10,159 nt of DNA from Magnetovibrio sp. (GCA_016763255.1 JAESUA010000374.1:1-10159), one strand, 5' to 3'. Shown: positions 1 through 6,272, counted from the stretch's first letter. Translations and numbers: made by a program. The notes: generated from the sequence alone by a model not told the origin.

Positions 1-528
1 AGCCTGAATGCCATCCGCAAAAGTCGCAAAGCCGGTGGCGTTGTGCCAACCAAACGGCGGCAACGCAACTGGGTGCATGCACTGCCGTTCAAAATGCGCT
101 TTCGCCGCTCCAAGCTGTACATCAGCGCGATTTTGCCCATCGGCATCGGTGTGCTGGTCGGTATTTTGTCGGCGATCATGGGTGTCGGCGGCGGCTTCAT
201 CATGGTTCCGGCGATGATTTACATGCTGGGCATGCCCACAGCCGTGGTGGTTGGCACCTCTTTGTTCCAAATCATCTTTGTGACCGCCAACGTCACGGTG
301 CTGCAATCGGTCAACAACTTCGCGGTCGATGTGGTGCTGGCAATGCTGTTGCTGTTTGGTGCGGTGATCGGTGCCCAGTTTGGCGCCAAAGCCGGGGCCA
401 AACTGAAAGGCGAGCAGTTGCGTGTGCTTTTGGCCATAATGGTCCTCGCCATGTGCATCAAAATTGGCCTTGATTTGACGCTCACGCCGGATGAATTTTA
501 TGCCATCGGCACAACGGGAGGACACTGA
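1..528 (+). CDS. TauE/SafE (TSUP) family anion exporter, C-terminal half (5' end outside window)
   Basis: Inner-membrane transporter of the TSUP family. Members export sulfite, sulfoacetate or other small organosulfur anions; the substrate here cannot be read from sequence. The frame is open to base 1 (a GTG at 43 is internal), so the gene starts upstream and about 175 residues are visible. A basic cytoplasmic loop (many K/R, bases 1-110) is followed by about four hydrophobic segments. The first ends in the family motif GVGGGFIMVPAMIY, and the second contains the conserved GTSLFQIIF run. This is the second of the two repeats that make up TSUP proteins. It ends 2 bp before the TIGR02186 gene, with the next gene's ribosome site (GGGAGG, 516-521) inside its own 3' end, so the two are co-transcribed. 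The family call is firm and the sulfur-anion substrate is inferred. Confidence 0.88.
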   Translation, partial: SLNAIRKSRKAGGVVPTKRRQRNWVHALPFKMRFRRSKLYISAILPIGIGVLVGILSAIMGVGGGFIMVPAMIYMLGMPTAVVVGTSLFQIIFVTANVTVLQSVNNFAVDVVLAMLLLFGAVIGAQFGAKAGAKLKGEQLRVLLAIMVLAMCIKIGLDLTLTPDEFYAIGTTGGH

Positions 529-530
529 TC

Positions 531-1289
531 ATGCGTAAAGCTTTAAGCAGCCTGTTCATCGTTCCCCTTCTCGTCGCGCTGCACACCGCACCGGCACACA
601 GCGAAGGTCTCGACGTTGATTTGTCCAAGCCTGATGTGCGATTGGATGTCTCGTTCAAAGGTTCCGAGTTGTTGCTATTTGGTGCTAAGGACCGTGATGC
701 AGATATCATCGTCGTGGTACGTGGCCCAGACAAAAACACCCCCATCCGGCATAAAAAACGGGTGGCTGGCATTTGGGTGAGCACCGACGAAGTGGTGTTT
801 GAAGATGCACCGGCGTTTTACGCCCTGGCGGCAACCAAACCGGTCGATTTCATCTTGCCCAAAGAAATTTTGACGCAAGAGCGCATCGGCACAGACTATC
901 TGAATCTGAAAGCCAAATCCGCCCCCGACGGCGTGGATGCAAAAACCATCCAAGAGTATCGCGATGGATTGGTCCGCAACATGATCGCCAAGGGGCTGTA
1001 CAGCGGTGAAAATGCCCCTATCGATCTGGTTGGCAAGCAACTGTTCCGCACCACGCTATGGTTTCCCGCCAACATCCAGGTCGGCGACTATGTCGTCGAT
1101 ACGTACTTGGTCAAAAACAGCCGAATCGAAAGTCATCAATCAGCCCAATTGCAGGTGCATAAAGTGGGCATCGAGGCTGAAATATTCAGTTTTGCGCACG
1201 AACACGCCTTGATTTACGGCCTGCTTGCCATCCTCATCGCCGTGGTGTCAGGATGGAGCGCAAACGCCGTATTTAGAAAAAGGGGCTAA
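531..1289 (+). CDS. TIGR02186 / Alph_Pro_TM family membrane-anchored periplasmic protein
   Basis: A 252-residue protein of unknown biochemical function, resembling the alphaproteobacterial family TIGR02186 (PF09608), which commonly sits beside TauE/SafE exporters. A signal peptide is visible (basic MRK, hydrophobic residues 4-17, likely cleavage after TAPAHS near residue 24). About 200 hydrophilic residues follow, then a single C-terminal membrane segment (about 225-247) and a short basic tail (FRKRG). The body should therefore lie in the periplasm, anchored at its C terminus. The start at 531 is supported by GGGAGG nine bases upstream and the 2-bp spacing from the exporter gene. It may assist or regulate the neighbouring exporter, but no catalytic motif is visible to test this. 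The family assignment is from recalled sequence features, not from a search. Confidence 0.82.
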   Translation: MRKALSSLFIVPLLVALHTAPAHSEGLDVDLSKPDVRLDVSFKGSELLLFGAKDRDADIIVVVRGPDKNTPIRHKKRVAGIWVSTDEVVFEDAPAFYALAATKPVDFILPKEILTQERIGTDYLNLKAKSAPDGVDAKTIQEYRDGLVRNMIAKGLYSGENAPIDLVGKQLFRTTLWFPANIQVGDYVVDTYLVKNSRIESHQSAQLQVHKVGIEAEIFSFAHEHALIYGLLAILIAVVSGWSANAVFRKRG

Positions 1290-1295
1290 GGCCAC

Positions 1296-1787
1296 ATGAG
1301 TGACACGACGACACCCATCAAAGACAAGGAATTCACCTTCCTGTGCGTGGTCGATGAAAGCCCCGAACTCGGCCCGGCACTGCGTTTTTCGTGCCAACGC
1401 GCCAAACGGGTTGGCGGGCGCGTAGCCCTGGTCTATGTCATCCAACCGGCCGAATTCCAGCACTGGATGGCGGTCGGCGATTTGATGCAGGAAGAAGCCC
1501 GCGAAGAAGCCGAGGCACTTCTTTCGGAAACCTCCGATAAGGTCGTCTTGGCCACCGGCAAGGTACCGACCATTCATTTGCTTGAAGGCGACACCGCCGA
1601 AGAGCTAATTAACCTGGTCGACGAAGACAAAACCATCTCGCTGCTGGTGCTTGGCGCGGCCACGGGCAAAGATGGCCCCGGCCCGCTGATCAGCTATTTC
1701 ATCGAAAAAGCCGCTGGTCGTCTGCATGTGCCCGTCACCGTGGTGCCCGGCAACATGACCGACGAAGAAATCGATAACATCACTTAG
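1296..1787 (+). CDS. Universal stress protein (UspA) family, single domain
   Basis: A 163-residue cytoplasmic protein with the alternating strand/helix pattern of the UspA fold. It opens with strand FTFLCVVDES (13-22) and the helix PALRFSCQRAKRVGG, then strand VALVYVIQP. The late strand ISLLVLGAATG (114-124) leads to the C-terminal helix/strand ending VPVTVVPG (145-152). The ATP-binding signature G-x2-G-x9-G(S/T) is degenerate: the region after LGAATG lacks the closing Gly-Ser, so nucleotide binding is doubtful. It starts 6 bp after the previous stop, with an AGGGG element at 1281-1285, so it belongs to the same operon. The helix at 60-80 (EEAREEAEALL) is strongly acidic. The role is probably signalling or protection coupled to the exporter cassette; this is inference. 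Confidence 0.85.
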   Translation: MSDTTTPIKDKEFTFLCVVDESPELGPALRFSCQRAKRVGGRVALVYVIQPAEFQHWMAVGDLMQEEAREEAEALLSETSDKVVLATGKVPTIHLLEGDTAEELINLVDEDKTISLLVLGAATGKDGPGPLISYFIEKAAGRLHVPVTVVPGNMTDEEIDNIT

Positions 1788-1811
1788 GATCTGACGGAAG
1801 GACGCTACCGC

Positions 1812-2069
1812 ATGCTGGAGTTAAGGCCCAATTGCGAATGCTGTGACATTGACCTTCCGCCCGAAAGTCCCGATGCCAGGATTTGTACATTTGAATGCAC
1901 CTTCTGTGCGCCTTGCGCCGAGGACAAACTGAACAACGTCTGTCCCAACTGCGGGGGCAATCTAGTGGTCCGTCCAATCCGCCCTGCGGCTGCATTGGAA
2001 AAAAATCCGGCATCCGAAAAACGCATCCTCAAGCCGGAAGGTTGCGTTCCCGCCCCGGAAAATATCTAA
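1812..2069 (+). CDS. DUF1272 family small cysteine-rich protein
   Basis: An 85-residue protein beginning MLELRPNCECCDIDLPPES, which matches the DUF1272 (PF06906) pattern as I recall it. Cysteines fall at residues 8, 10, 11, 25, 29, 32, 35, 44, 47 and 78, including CxxC pairs at 32/35 and 44/47 (CPNC). This arrangement suggests a zinc-binding treble-clef or ribbon fold. The last 25 residues are a low-complexity tail beyond the usual family core. GGAAGG at 1796-1801 lies ten bases before the ATG. The gene is 24 bp after the USP stop and 4 bp before the ferredoxin gene, so it is an operon member. The function of the family is not known to me. Confidence 0.85.
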   Translation: MLELRPNCECCDIDLPPESPDARICTFECTFCAPCAEDKLNNVCPNCGGNLVVRPIRPAAALEKNPASEKRILKPEGCVPAPENI

Positions 2070-2073
2070 GCCT

Positions 2074-2337
2074 ATGGCGGCAAAAAAAGCCATTTTGGTT
2101 TGTATCAATCCCCGTTCCGGAGGTCCCGCCTGTATCGGCGAACAGTCTAGGATCGTGTTCAGGGCTTTGCACAAACGGGCCAAGGAACGCGGCGGCGAGG
2201 TTGAGATCAAGCGTAACGTCTGTATGGGCTATTGCAGCCAAGGGCCCAACGTCAAAATCCTCGGCGGGCCATTTCACCACGAAGTCACAGTGGACGACGT
2301 CGATCGCATCTTGGATCTGGCGCTGCATGCAAAATAA
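2074..2337 (+). CDS. Thioredoxin-like [2Fe-2S] ferredoxin domain protein
   Basis: An 87-residue protein with the cysteine pattern of the thioredoxin-like [2Fe-2S] ferredoxin family: C10, C20, C50 and C54 (C-x9-C, then C-x3-C in VCMGYC). The opening strand AILVCINPRSGG, the central helix and the closing helix DDVDRILDLAL fit this small fold, which is also found in NuoE/HoxE C-terminal domains. All four expected cluster ligands are present, so it should bind a cluster and carry electrons in the cytoplasm. Its partner is unknown. It starts 4 bp after DUF1272 with only a weak ribosome site (GGAA at 2057-2060), suggesting translational coupling. It is the last gene of the cassette and its stop codon lies inside the terminator hairpin. 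Confidence 0.85.
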   Translation: MAAKKAILVCINPRSGGPACIGEQSRIVFRALHKRAKERGGEVEIKRNVCMGYCSQGPNVKILGGPFHHEVTVDDVDRILDLALHAK

Positions 2338-2365
2338 AAGGCCCAGGATAGTCCCTGAGCCTTTT
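2336..2365. terminator. Bidirectional Rho-independent terminator between convergent genes
   Basis: AAAAGGC (2336-2342) pairs with GCCTTTT (2359-2365). After one C/A mismatch, CAGG (2344-2347) pairs with CCTG (2354-2357), leaving a 6-nt loop. A-tract and T-tract flank the stem on both sides, so it can stop the + strand cassette and the - strand usp gene alike. The left arm begins within the ferredoxin TAA stop codon. Confidence 0.8.
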
Positions 2366-2383
2366 GCTTTTCAAGACCCGGCC

Positions 2384-3385
2384 CTAACGCACGATCATCA
2401 CCGAGTTAAAGGCATTTTGCATCACCTTCAATGCAACCGAGCCCATAAAAAAGCGCTCCAGCCCCGTTTTGCCGCTGTCGGCGATGACAATCAGCGAATA
2501 ATCCGGCCCCGCCTCGACGATCTCATTCACCGGGTCGCCGACTTTGGTGATGGTTTCCAGAACATTGATATCCAGATCGACCAGTAATTTACGGGCCTCA
2601 CTGACGGCGGTTTTGGCCTCTGGCTCACTCTCCACATCCAAGGCCACCGACATCAAGCTGACGGGGCATTCACATAGGGCCGCAATATAAGCATCCTTTT
2701 TGACCATTTCCGTGGAGGCATCCGATCCGTCGGTGCACACCAGATGGCCGTGGCCAATTTCCAGGTCCCGTGCGACCAACACCGAACACGGTGCATGGAT
2801 GGCAATTTTTTGCGCAACCGCCGGATCAAAAAATCCACGAATGGCCCGGCCACCCTTTTTGTCCCAACGCGCCGATGCGCCGATGATGATCAAATCGTAG
2901 TGGCCAAGTTCCCACTGATCGAGAATACCCGTGGCCACGGTGCGCGCGACCTTCAGCTTCAAGACGATTTTTTTGCCGGACTTGGCGGTATAATCGATTT
3001 TATTGTCGCCTAAGTTGGTGCCGGCGATGTCGCTGTGGAAGGCCCTTTGCTCCCAGTCGTCACCCATGTTGCCCAGTTCTATCAGCAGATCACGACCTTT
3101 TTTAAGGTAGGTGATACCGGGCAATTCCAAACCCCATTCCAGCATATTTCCGCGCGCGACATCCACTTGCAGGCCACCGGAGCTCAAACCTTGATCCACC
3201 GGGCGCACGTAACACAGCACGATATCAACGTCTTCACCCTTGGCGATTTTAGCCGCATAGCGTACGCCACGATAGGATTCATCAGACCCATCGATGCACA
3301 CCAAAATGCGAAAGCGCTCGTGGTGGGGCTTTTCGAGATCGTTAATTTCATTTTCTACTTCGGTTTCTTCAACGTCATCGTTCAT
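2384..3385 (-). CDS. Tandem-domain universal stress protein
   Basis: A 333-residue cytoplasmic protein with two UspA domains. Domain 1 (about 25-206) opens FRILVCIDGSDES and has a long middle insert. Its ATP-loop region (IIGASARWDKKGG) lacks the Gly-Ser, so it is probably non-binding. Domain 2 (about 212-333) opens HLVCTDGSDAS and carries ADSGKTGLERFFMGS (302-316). This fits G-x2-G-x9-GS except that the first Gly is Ala, so it is the likelier nucleotide site. An acidic 20-residue N-terminal tail precedes domain 1. The start at 3385 is supported by AAGGA eight bases upstream on the - strand. It lies 45 bp downstream of the DASS permease on the same strand and is probably co-transcribed with it, pointing to stress-linked control of transport. 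That role is inferred. Confidence 0.88.
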   Translation of the reverse strand: MNDDVEETEVENEINDLEKPHHERFRILVCIDGSDESYRGVRYAAKIAKGEDVDIVLCYVRPVDQGLSSGGLQVDVARGNMLEWGLELPGITYLKKGRDLLIELGNMGDDWEQRAFHSDIAGTNLGDNKIDYTAKSGKKIVLKLKVARTVATGILDQWELGHYDLIIIGASARWDKKGGRAIRGFFDPAVAQKIAIHAPCSVLVARDLEIGHGHLVCTDGSDASTEMVKKDAYIAALCECPVSLMSVALDVESEPEAKTAVSEARKLLVDLDINVLETITKVGDPVNEIVEAGPDYSLIVIADSGKTGLERFFMGSVALKVMQNAFNSVMIVR

Positions 3386-3430
3386 GCGGTCATTCCTTTT
3401 GCCCGTTGTCGCGTGTCCGTTGCAAGATCA

Positions 3431-4975
3431 TCACTGTTCAAGCCAAGCACCAAGCAAGGGCCAGTATATTGCCGCCGCTCCTAACATTATGATGGTCGAC
3501 ATCAGCACCATTTTCCACCCCACAATGAGAAAATCTGTGGTTTTCAGATATCCCGAGGCATAAACGATGGTACACGCCGGGGTACCTACCACGGTGAGGT
3601 AAGCAAAAGCGGAAGAAATCGCCGTAATAAAACCGATCACAATCGGGCTTTCCCCGGCCGCCACGGCCACCTTCAACACGATCGGCCCCAACACCGCCAC
3701 CGCCGCACCATTGGACATGGTGTTGGTCACCGCTGTGGTCAGCAACGAAACCGCCGCCCACAGGCCCAACCCCTCGTCCATACCAAGCGGTGCCAAAAAG
3801 TCGAGGAAATTCTGCGCCACCCAAGCGGCCGCACCGGTGTCTTTCATCTGCACACCCAACGAGATCGCCGCCGCATACAAAAGCACCACACCCCAGTTTA
3901 CGCCCGAATTCACATCCGGCCACGCCACCAAACCGGCCACCAAAAACGCCGCCGCGCCCAATATGGCGATGGTGCCCATGCCGTATTGGGTAGAGGCAAA
4001 AATCCATCCTAGCAGTACCATCCCAAAGATCAGAATGGCCAGCCAATCGGTGCCTTTCATCGGTCCCTGCTTTTCCACCTTGGCGCGCAGTTTGACCACC
4101 GCACGCGATAAATCTTTGTATTCAGGGCGGAAGGTGATCAACAAAATCACCGTGACAAACGGGATCTGCAACAAGAACATCGGATACGCGTAAAGCATCC
4201 ACGTCACATAATCGACCAGGAACTGAAAGGTATCCGGGTTGCCTGGATCGTAGAAAAATTCTTTCCAATAGCCAATCATGATGGCATTGCGCGCGCCACC
4301 GGACGGCGTGCCGATGCCCGCAACCGAAGAGCCGTAGGAAATGGAGAACAAAAGCACCGCAGCCAAATTTCGAACCTTTTTAGGGTCGTTACTGGTGAGT
4401 TGGATCAAGGTGACGCCCACCGGCAACATCATCGCCGCCACCGTGTGCTCACCGACGAACGACGCCAACAACCCCGACATCAAGGCAATGCCGAAGGCAA
4501 TGCGTGAGGTTTTGGTGCCGGTCATGCGCACCAATACCCAGGCGATGCGGGTGTCCAGCTTTTGCTTCACCACCGCCACCGCCAGCATCAGCGAGCCCAT
4601 AATAAATAGCACGCTATCACTCATCAAAGATTTGGCCACATCTTTGGAATCAATGCCCATCAAGATCACTTGGCCGACGATGATCAACAGCGCCACCGTC
4701 GGCAGCGGAACGGGTTCGGTGACAAACAAGATGGTGGCGACCACGCTCATGGCCAGAATGATCATACCCGACTCGGTCAAGCCTTGAGGCGTGGGCATAT
4801 AAATCAGGCCTGCACCAACCGCCATGGCAATGTAGAACCAGCGTTTTTCCCAAAAATAGAGGTAATTGCTGCGCTTTCGAAGGCCTGCGATGGGCTTAAC
4901 CAATTTGAGCGCCCGGCCTTTTACGCGTGCGCGGCGGGTGATGGGTTTGGGTTCGAGCGCTTCTCCGTCCGTCAT
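3431..4975 (-). CDS. DASS/SLC13-family anion permease
   Basis: A 514-residue inner-membrane protein with about 11-12 hydrophobic segments after a basic cytoplasmic N-terminus of about 45 residues. It has the two-fold repeat of the divalent anion/sodium symporter family: GIGTPSGGARNAI (221-232) in the first half and VVGTPACTIVYASGYL (462-477) in the second, next to the substrate hairpins. Characterised members carry Ser-Asn-Thr at the tips of both re-entrant hairpins. Here these positions read GEHTVAAMMLP (175-185) and SNGAAV (421-426), so Na+ or substrate coordination probably differs. Possible substrates are sulfate, dicarboxylates or another anion; sequence does not decide. The next gene downstream is a tandem USP. 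Upstream lies a region with a candidate promoter and GTGCA repeats. The start at 4975 has only a weak ribosome site (GCAGG). Confidence 0.87.
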   Translation of the reverse strand: MTDGEALEPKPITRRARVKGRALKLVKPIAGLRKRSNYLYFWEKRWFYIAMAVGAGLIYMPTPQGLTESGMIILAMSVVATILFVTEPVPLPTVALLIIVGQVILMGIDSKDVAKSLMSDSVLFIMGSLMLAVAVVKQKLDTRIAWVLVRMTGTKTSRIAFGIALMSGLLASFVGEHTVAAMMLPVGVTLIQLTSNDPKKVRNLAAVLLFSISYGSSVAGIGTPSGGARNAIMIGYWKEFFYDPGNPDTFQFLVDYVTWMLYAYPMFLLQIPFVTVILLITFRPEYKDLSRAVVKLRAKVEKQGPMKGTDWLAILIFGMVLLGWIFASTQYGMGTIAILGAAAFLVAGLVAWPDVNSGVNWGVVLLYAAAISLGVQMKDTGAAAWVAQNFLDFLAPLGMDEGLGLWAAVSLLTTAVTNTMSNGAAVAVLGPIVLKVAVAAGESPIVIGFITAISSAFAYLTVVGTPACTIVYASGYLKTTDFLIVGWKMVLMSTIIMLGAAAIYWPLLGAWLEQ

Positions 4976-5040
4976 CTCAATTGCCTGCTTTCCCCAATGC
5001 TGTGAGCTGTGACATATACAAGAAGGACGTCTCCTCCCCG

Positions 5041-5071
5041 GTGCACATCGTCTCGCTTAAGATGTATGCAC
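5041..5071. promoter_or_regulatory. GTGCA inverted repeat, candidate operator
   Basis: GTGCACATC (5041-5049) faces GATGTATGCAC (5061-5071). The arms are GTGCA-CATC and GTGCA-TA-CATC, separated by 11 bp. The element starts just downstream of the candidate -10 box, over the expected transcription start, a typical position for a repressor site. No regulator gene is visible in the window. Confidence 0.35.
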
Positions 5072-5076
5072 GTTAG

Positions 5077-5107
5077 TTTATATTCAAAAATGGTCATAAA
5101 ACAACAA
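5077..5107 (-). promoter_or_regulatory. Candidate sigma70-type promoter of the DASS permease
   Basis: On the - strand TTGTTG (5107-5102) is followed, 18-19 bp later, by the overlapping -10 candidates ATATAA and TATAAA (5083-5077). The expected start would be near 5070, giving a leader of about 95 nt before the permease ATG at 4975. The match is partial and the spacing slightly long. Confidence 0.4.
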
Positions 5108-5135
5108 GATAGCGATTATTGACGACATAACATTA

Positions 5136-5148
5136 GGTGCAGTGCACC
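5136..5148. promoter_or_regulatory. Perfect palindrome GGTGCA-G-TGCACC, candidate operator
   Basis: A 13-bp perfect palindrome about 28 bp upstream of the candidate -35 box of the permease. It shares the GTGCA core with the inverted repeat at 5041-5071, so the two could be sites for the same dimeric regulator. It could also fold as part of the 3' tail of the rpe transcript. Confidence 0.35.
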
Positions 5149-5170
5149 ATTTAAAGGGATAAAACACCAC

Positions 5171-5200
5171 AAAGCCCGCCCGGTTTCCCGAGCGGGCTTT
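5171..5200. terminator. Hairpin terminator downstream of rpe
   Basis: AAAGCCCGC (5171-5179) pairs with GCGGGCTTT (5192-5200). An inner CGG/CCG stem follows after a C/A mismatch, with a 4-nt loop. It lies 22 bp after the rpe stop on the - strand. The U-tract is short (CTTTGTGG), but the G/C stem is strong, and the element separates rpe from the permease promoter. Confidence 0.75.
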
Positions 5201-5221
5201 GAAATAAAAGTTCGAGATCGC

Positions 5222-5881
5222 TTAGGCGTTGTAAGCGTCGCGGATCGCTTGGATGGTGGCGACGTAGTCATCGCCCTTGAACACGGCCGATCCGGCGACC
5301 AGGCAAGTGGCGCCCGCATCGACCACGGATTTGGCGGTAGCCGCATTGATGCCACCATCAACCTGGATGTCGATGGGTCGATCACCGATCATTTCTTTGA
5401 CCTGTTTGATCTTATTGATCGCTGAGGGGATGAAGCTTTGGCCACCAAAACCAGGATTGACGCTCATCACCAAGACCATGTCGAGCTGATCGATGACATG
5501 TTCCAAAACATTCACCGGGGTGCTTGGATTGAGGCTCACGCCGGCTTTTTTGCCCAAGCCTTTAATCACCTGGATCGACCGGTCAAGATGCTTGTCGGCT
5601 TCGGCGTGGACCACGATCTGGTCGGCCCCGGCTTTGGCGTAATCTTCCAAAAATGGTCCCGCAGGATCAATCATCAGGTGCACGTCGAAAAACTTTTTGG
5701 TCCAGGATCGAATGCACGAAATGACCGGTGGGCCGAAGGTCAGATTGGGCACGAAGTGACCGTCCATGACATCAATATGAATCCAGTCGGCACCGGCTTT
5801 ATCGATGGCTTTGACTTCTTCACCCAAACGCGCAAAATCCGCGGCCAGGATGCTCGGTGCGATTTTAATGGTATCGGCCAT
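5222..5881 (-). CDS. rpe: Ribulose-phosphate 3-epimerase
   Basis: Converts D-ribulose 5-phosphate and D-xylulose 5-phosphate in the Calvin and pentose phosphate pathways; a cytoplasmic, metal-dependent TIM barrel of 219 residues (normal length). The expected motifs are in order: APSILAADF (8-16), [12 protein letters not shown] (35-46), DVHLMI (66-71), [10 protein letters not shown] (141-150) and VDGGIN (174-179). The four metal ligands His35, Asp37, His68 and Asp175 are all present. I place the start at 5881 because GGAGAAG sits seven bases upstream and [10 protein letters not shown] is the usual N-terminus. An in-frame codon at 5929 would add 16 unlikely residues. The gene follows cbbM-cbbQ-cbbO after a 390-bp structured gap and has its own terminator, so it may be transcribed separately or through a controlled leader. 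Confidence 0.96.
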   Translation of the reverse strand: MADTIKIAPSILAADFARLGEEVKAIDKAGADWIHIDVMDGHFVPNLTFGPPVISCIRSWTKKFFDVHLMIDPAGPFLEDYAKAGADQIVVHAEADKHLDRSIQVIKGLGKKAGVSLNPSTPVNVLEHVIDQLDMVLVMSVNPGFGGQSFIPSAINKIKQVKEMIGDRPIDIQVDGGINAATAKSVVDAGATCLVAGSAVFKGDDYVATIQAIRDAYNA

Positions 5882-5944
5882 GGTGATCTTCTCCGAATAA
5901 AAAGGGGCAGTGTGTCCTATCGTCCCCATAAAATTGGGGCTCTT

Positions 5945-6146
5945 GGAAAGAAGAAGACCCCCGCCAAAGAATAATCAATGGCGAGGGCCTTCCGGGTGGT
6001 TCTGGGATAGGTGCGAGCGGACCTCCCCAGGTTTACTCGTCAGCCCAGAACCTCCACGATCCTTAAGTCGAATCCATCATTTAAAGTCCCCTTGAAGAGC
6101 CCCTAACGAGGACCCTACCCGGTTGGTTTTTGATGACAAAACAACT
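5945..6146 (-). ncRNA. Candidate structured small RNA or rpe leader RNA (family unknown)
   Basis: About 200 nt of - strand sequence with a promoter before it (6181-6153) and a terminator at its end (5993-5952). Visible structure, 5' to 3': a 5' stem-loop GTTGTTTT/AAAA-C-CAAC (6145-6122); a small stem CTTTAA/TTAAGG (6086-6061) with a 14-nt loop; a long stem GG-A-GGTTCTGGG/CCCAGAACC-A-CC (6055-5995, 11 pairs with one A/A mismatch) capped by AGGT/ACCT; then the 15-bp terminator hairpin. GGGGCTCTT (6103-6095) can also pair perfectly with AAGAGCCCC (5944-5936), closing the whole domain. The length and closed-rod shape recall 6S RNA, but I recognise no family-defining sequence. An alternative is a regulatory leader of rpe, whose start codon lies 64 nt downstream. 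Confidence 0.5.
5952..5993 (-). terminator. Strong Rho-independent terminator upstream of rpe
   Basis: On the - strand the arm 5993-5979 pairs with 5966-5952 in 15 consecutive pairs (three G-U), around a 12-nt A/T-rich loop. The run of pyrimidines TTCTTCTTCTTT follows and overlaps the 3' arm. It lies 71 bp before the rpe start, so it either ends a small RNA or acts as an attenuator for rpe. Confidence 0.75.
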
Positions 6147-6152
6147 GTACTT

Positions 6153-6181
6153 TTTGTAAGCTCTAACGCCCTTCAAGTCAA
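6153..6181 (-). promoter_or_regulatory. Sigma70-type promoter for the structured RNA / rpe leader
   Basis: TTGACT (6181-6176), an exact 17-bp spacer, then TACAAA (6158-6153). The -35 box matches consensus at 5 of 6 positions and the -10 at 4 of 6. The expected start is near 6146. It lies in non-coding sequence 92 bp after the cbbO stop codon. Confidence 0.6.
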
Positions 6182-6195
6182 TAAAACAAAGCTAT

Positions 6196-6228
6196 AAATG
6201 GCTGTTTTTCAGTACTTATTCGCCATTT
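6196..6228 (-). terminator. Weak terminator-like hairpin after cbbO
   Basis: AAATGGC (6196-6202) and GCCATTT (6222-6228) form a perfect 7-bp stem. On the - strand it starts 44 bp after the cbbO stop and is followed by the T-rich stretch TATAGCTTTGTTTTATT. It is A/T-rich and so weaker than the other terminators in the window. It could end the cbb transcript. Confidence 0.45.
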
Positions 6229-6272
6229 CCAACCCCATCGGGTAGTAACTCACTGCCCATCTATAGGGCCTT

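Noticed and set aside
1895..2587. + strand 230-codon open frame across DUF1272, ferredoxin and the terminator
   Set aside because: It overlaps two recognised genes in another frame and runs through a terminator; its product shows no domain.
5882..5929. N-terminal extension of Rpe by 16 residues
   Set aside because: It covers the good ribosome site GGAGAAG, and the extra residues do not resemble the family start.
6035..6043. CTGACGAGT on the - strand, resembling a hammerhead ribozyme core
   Set aside because: There is no stem II between the CUGANGA element and the following AAAC, and no cleavage-site helix; not a credible ribozyme.
6067..6075. GGATTCGAC on the - strand, resembling the 5' signature of tmRNA
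   Set aside because: No acceptor stem with CCA, no tag-peptide frame and no matching T-arm are present nearby; probably chance.
5910..6095. + strand 61-codon open frame between cbbO and rpe
   Set aside because: No ribosome site, Pro/Arg/Trp-rich composition, and it lies across the strong inverted repeats of the candidate RNA.
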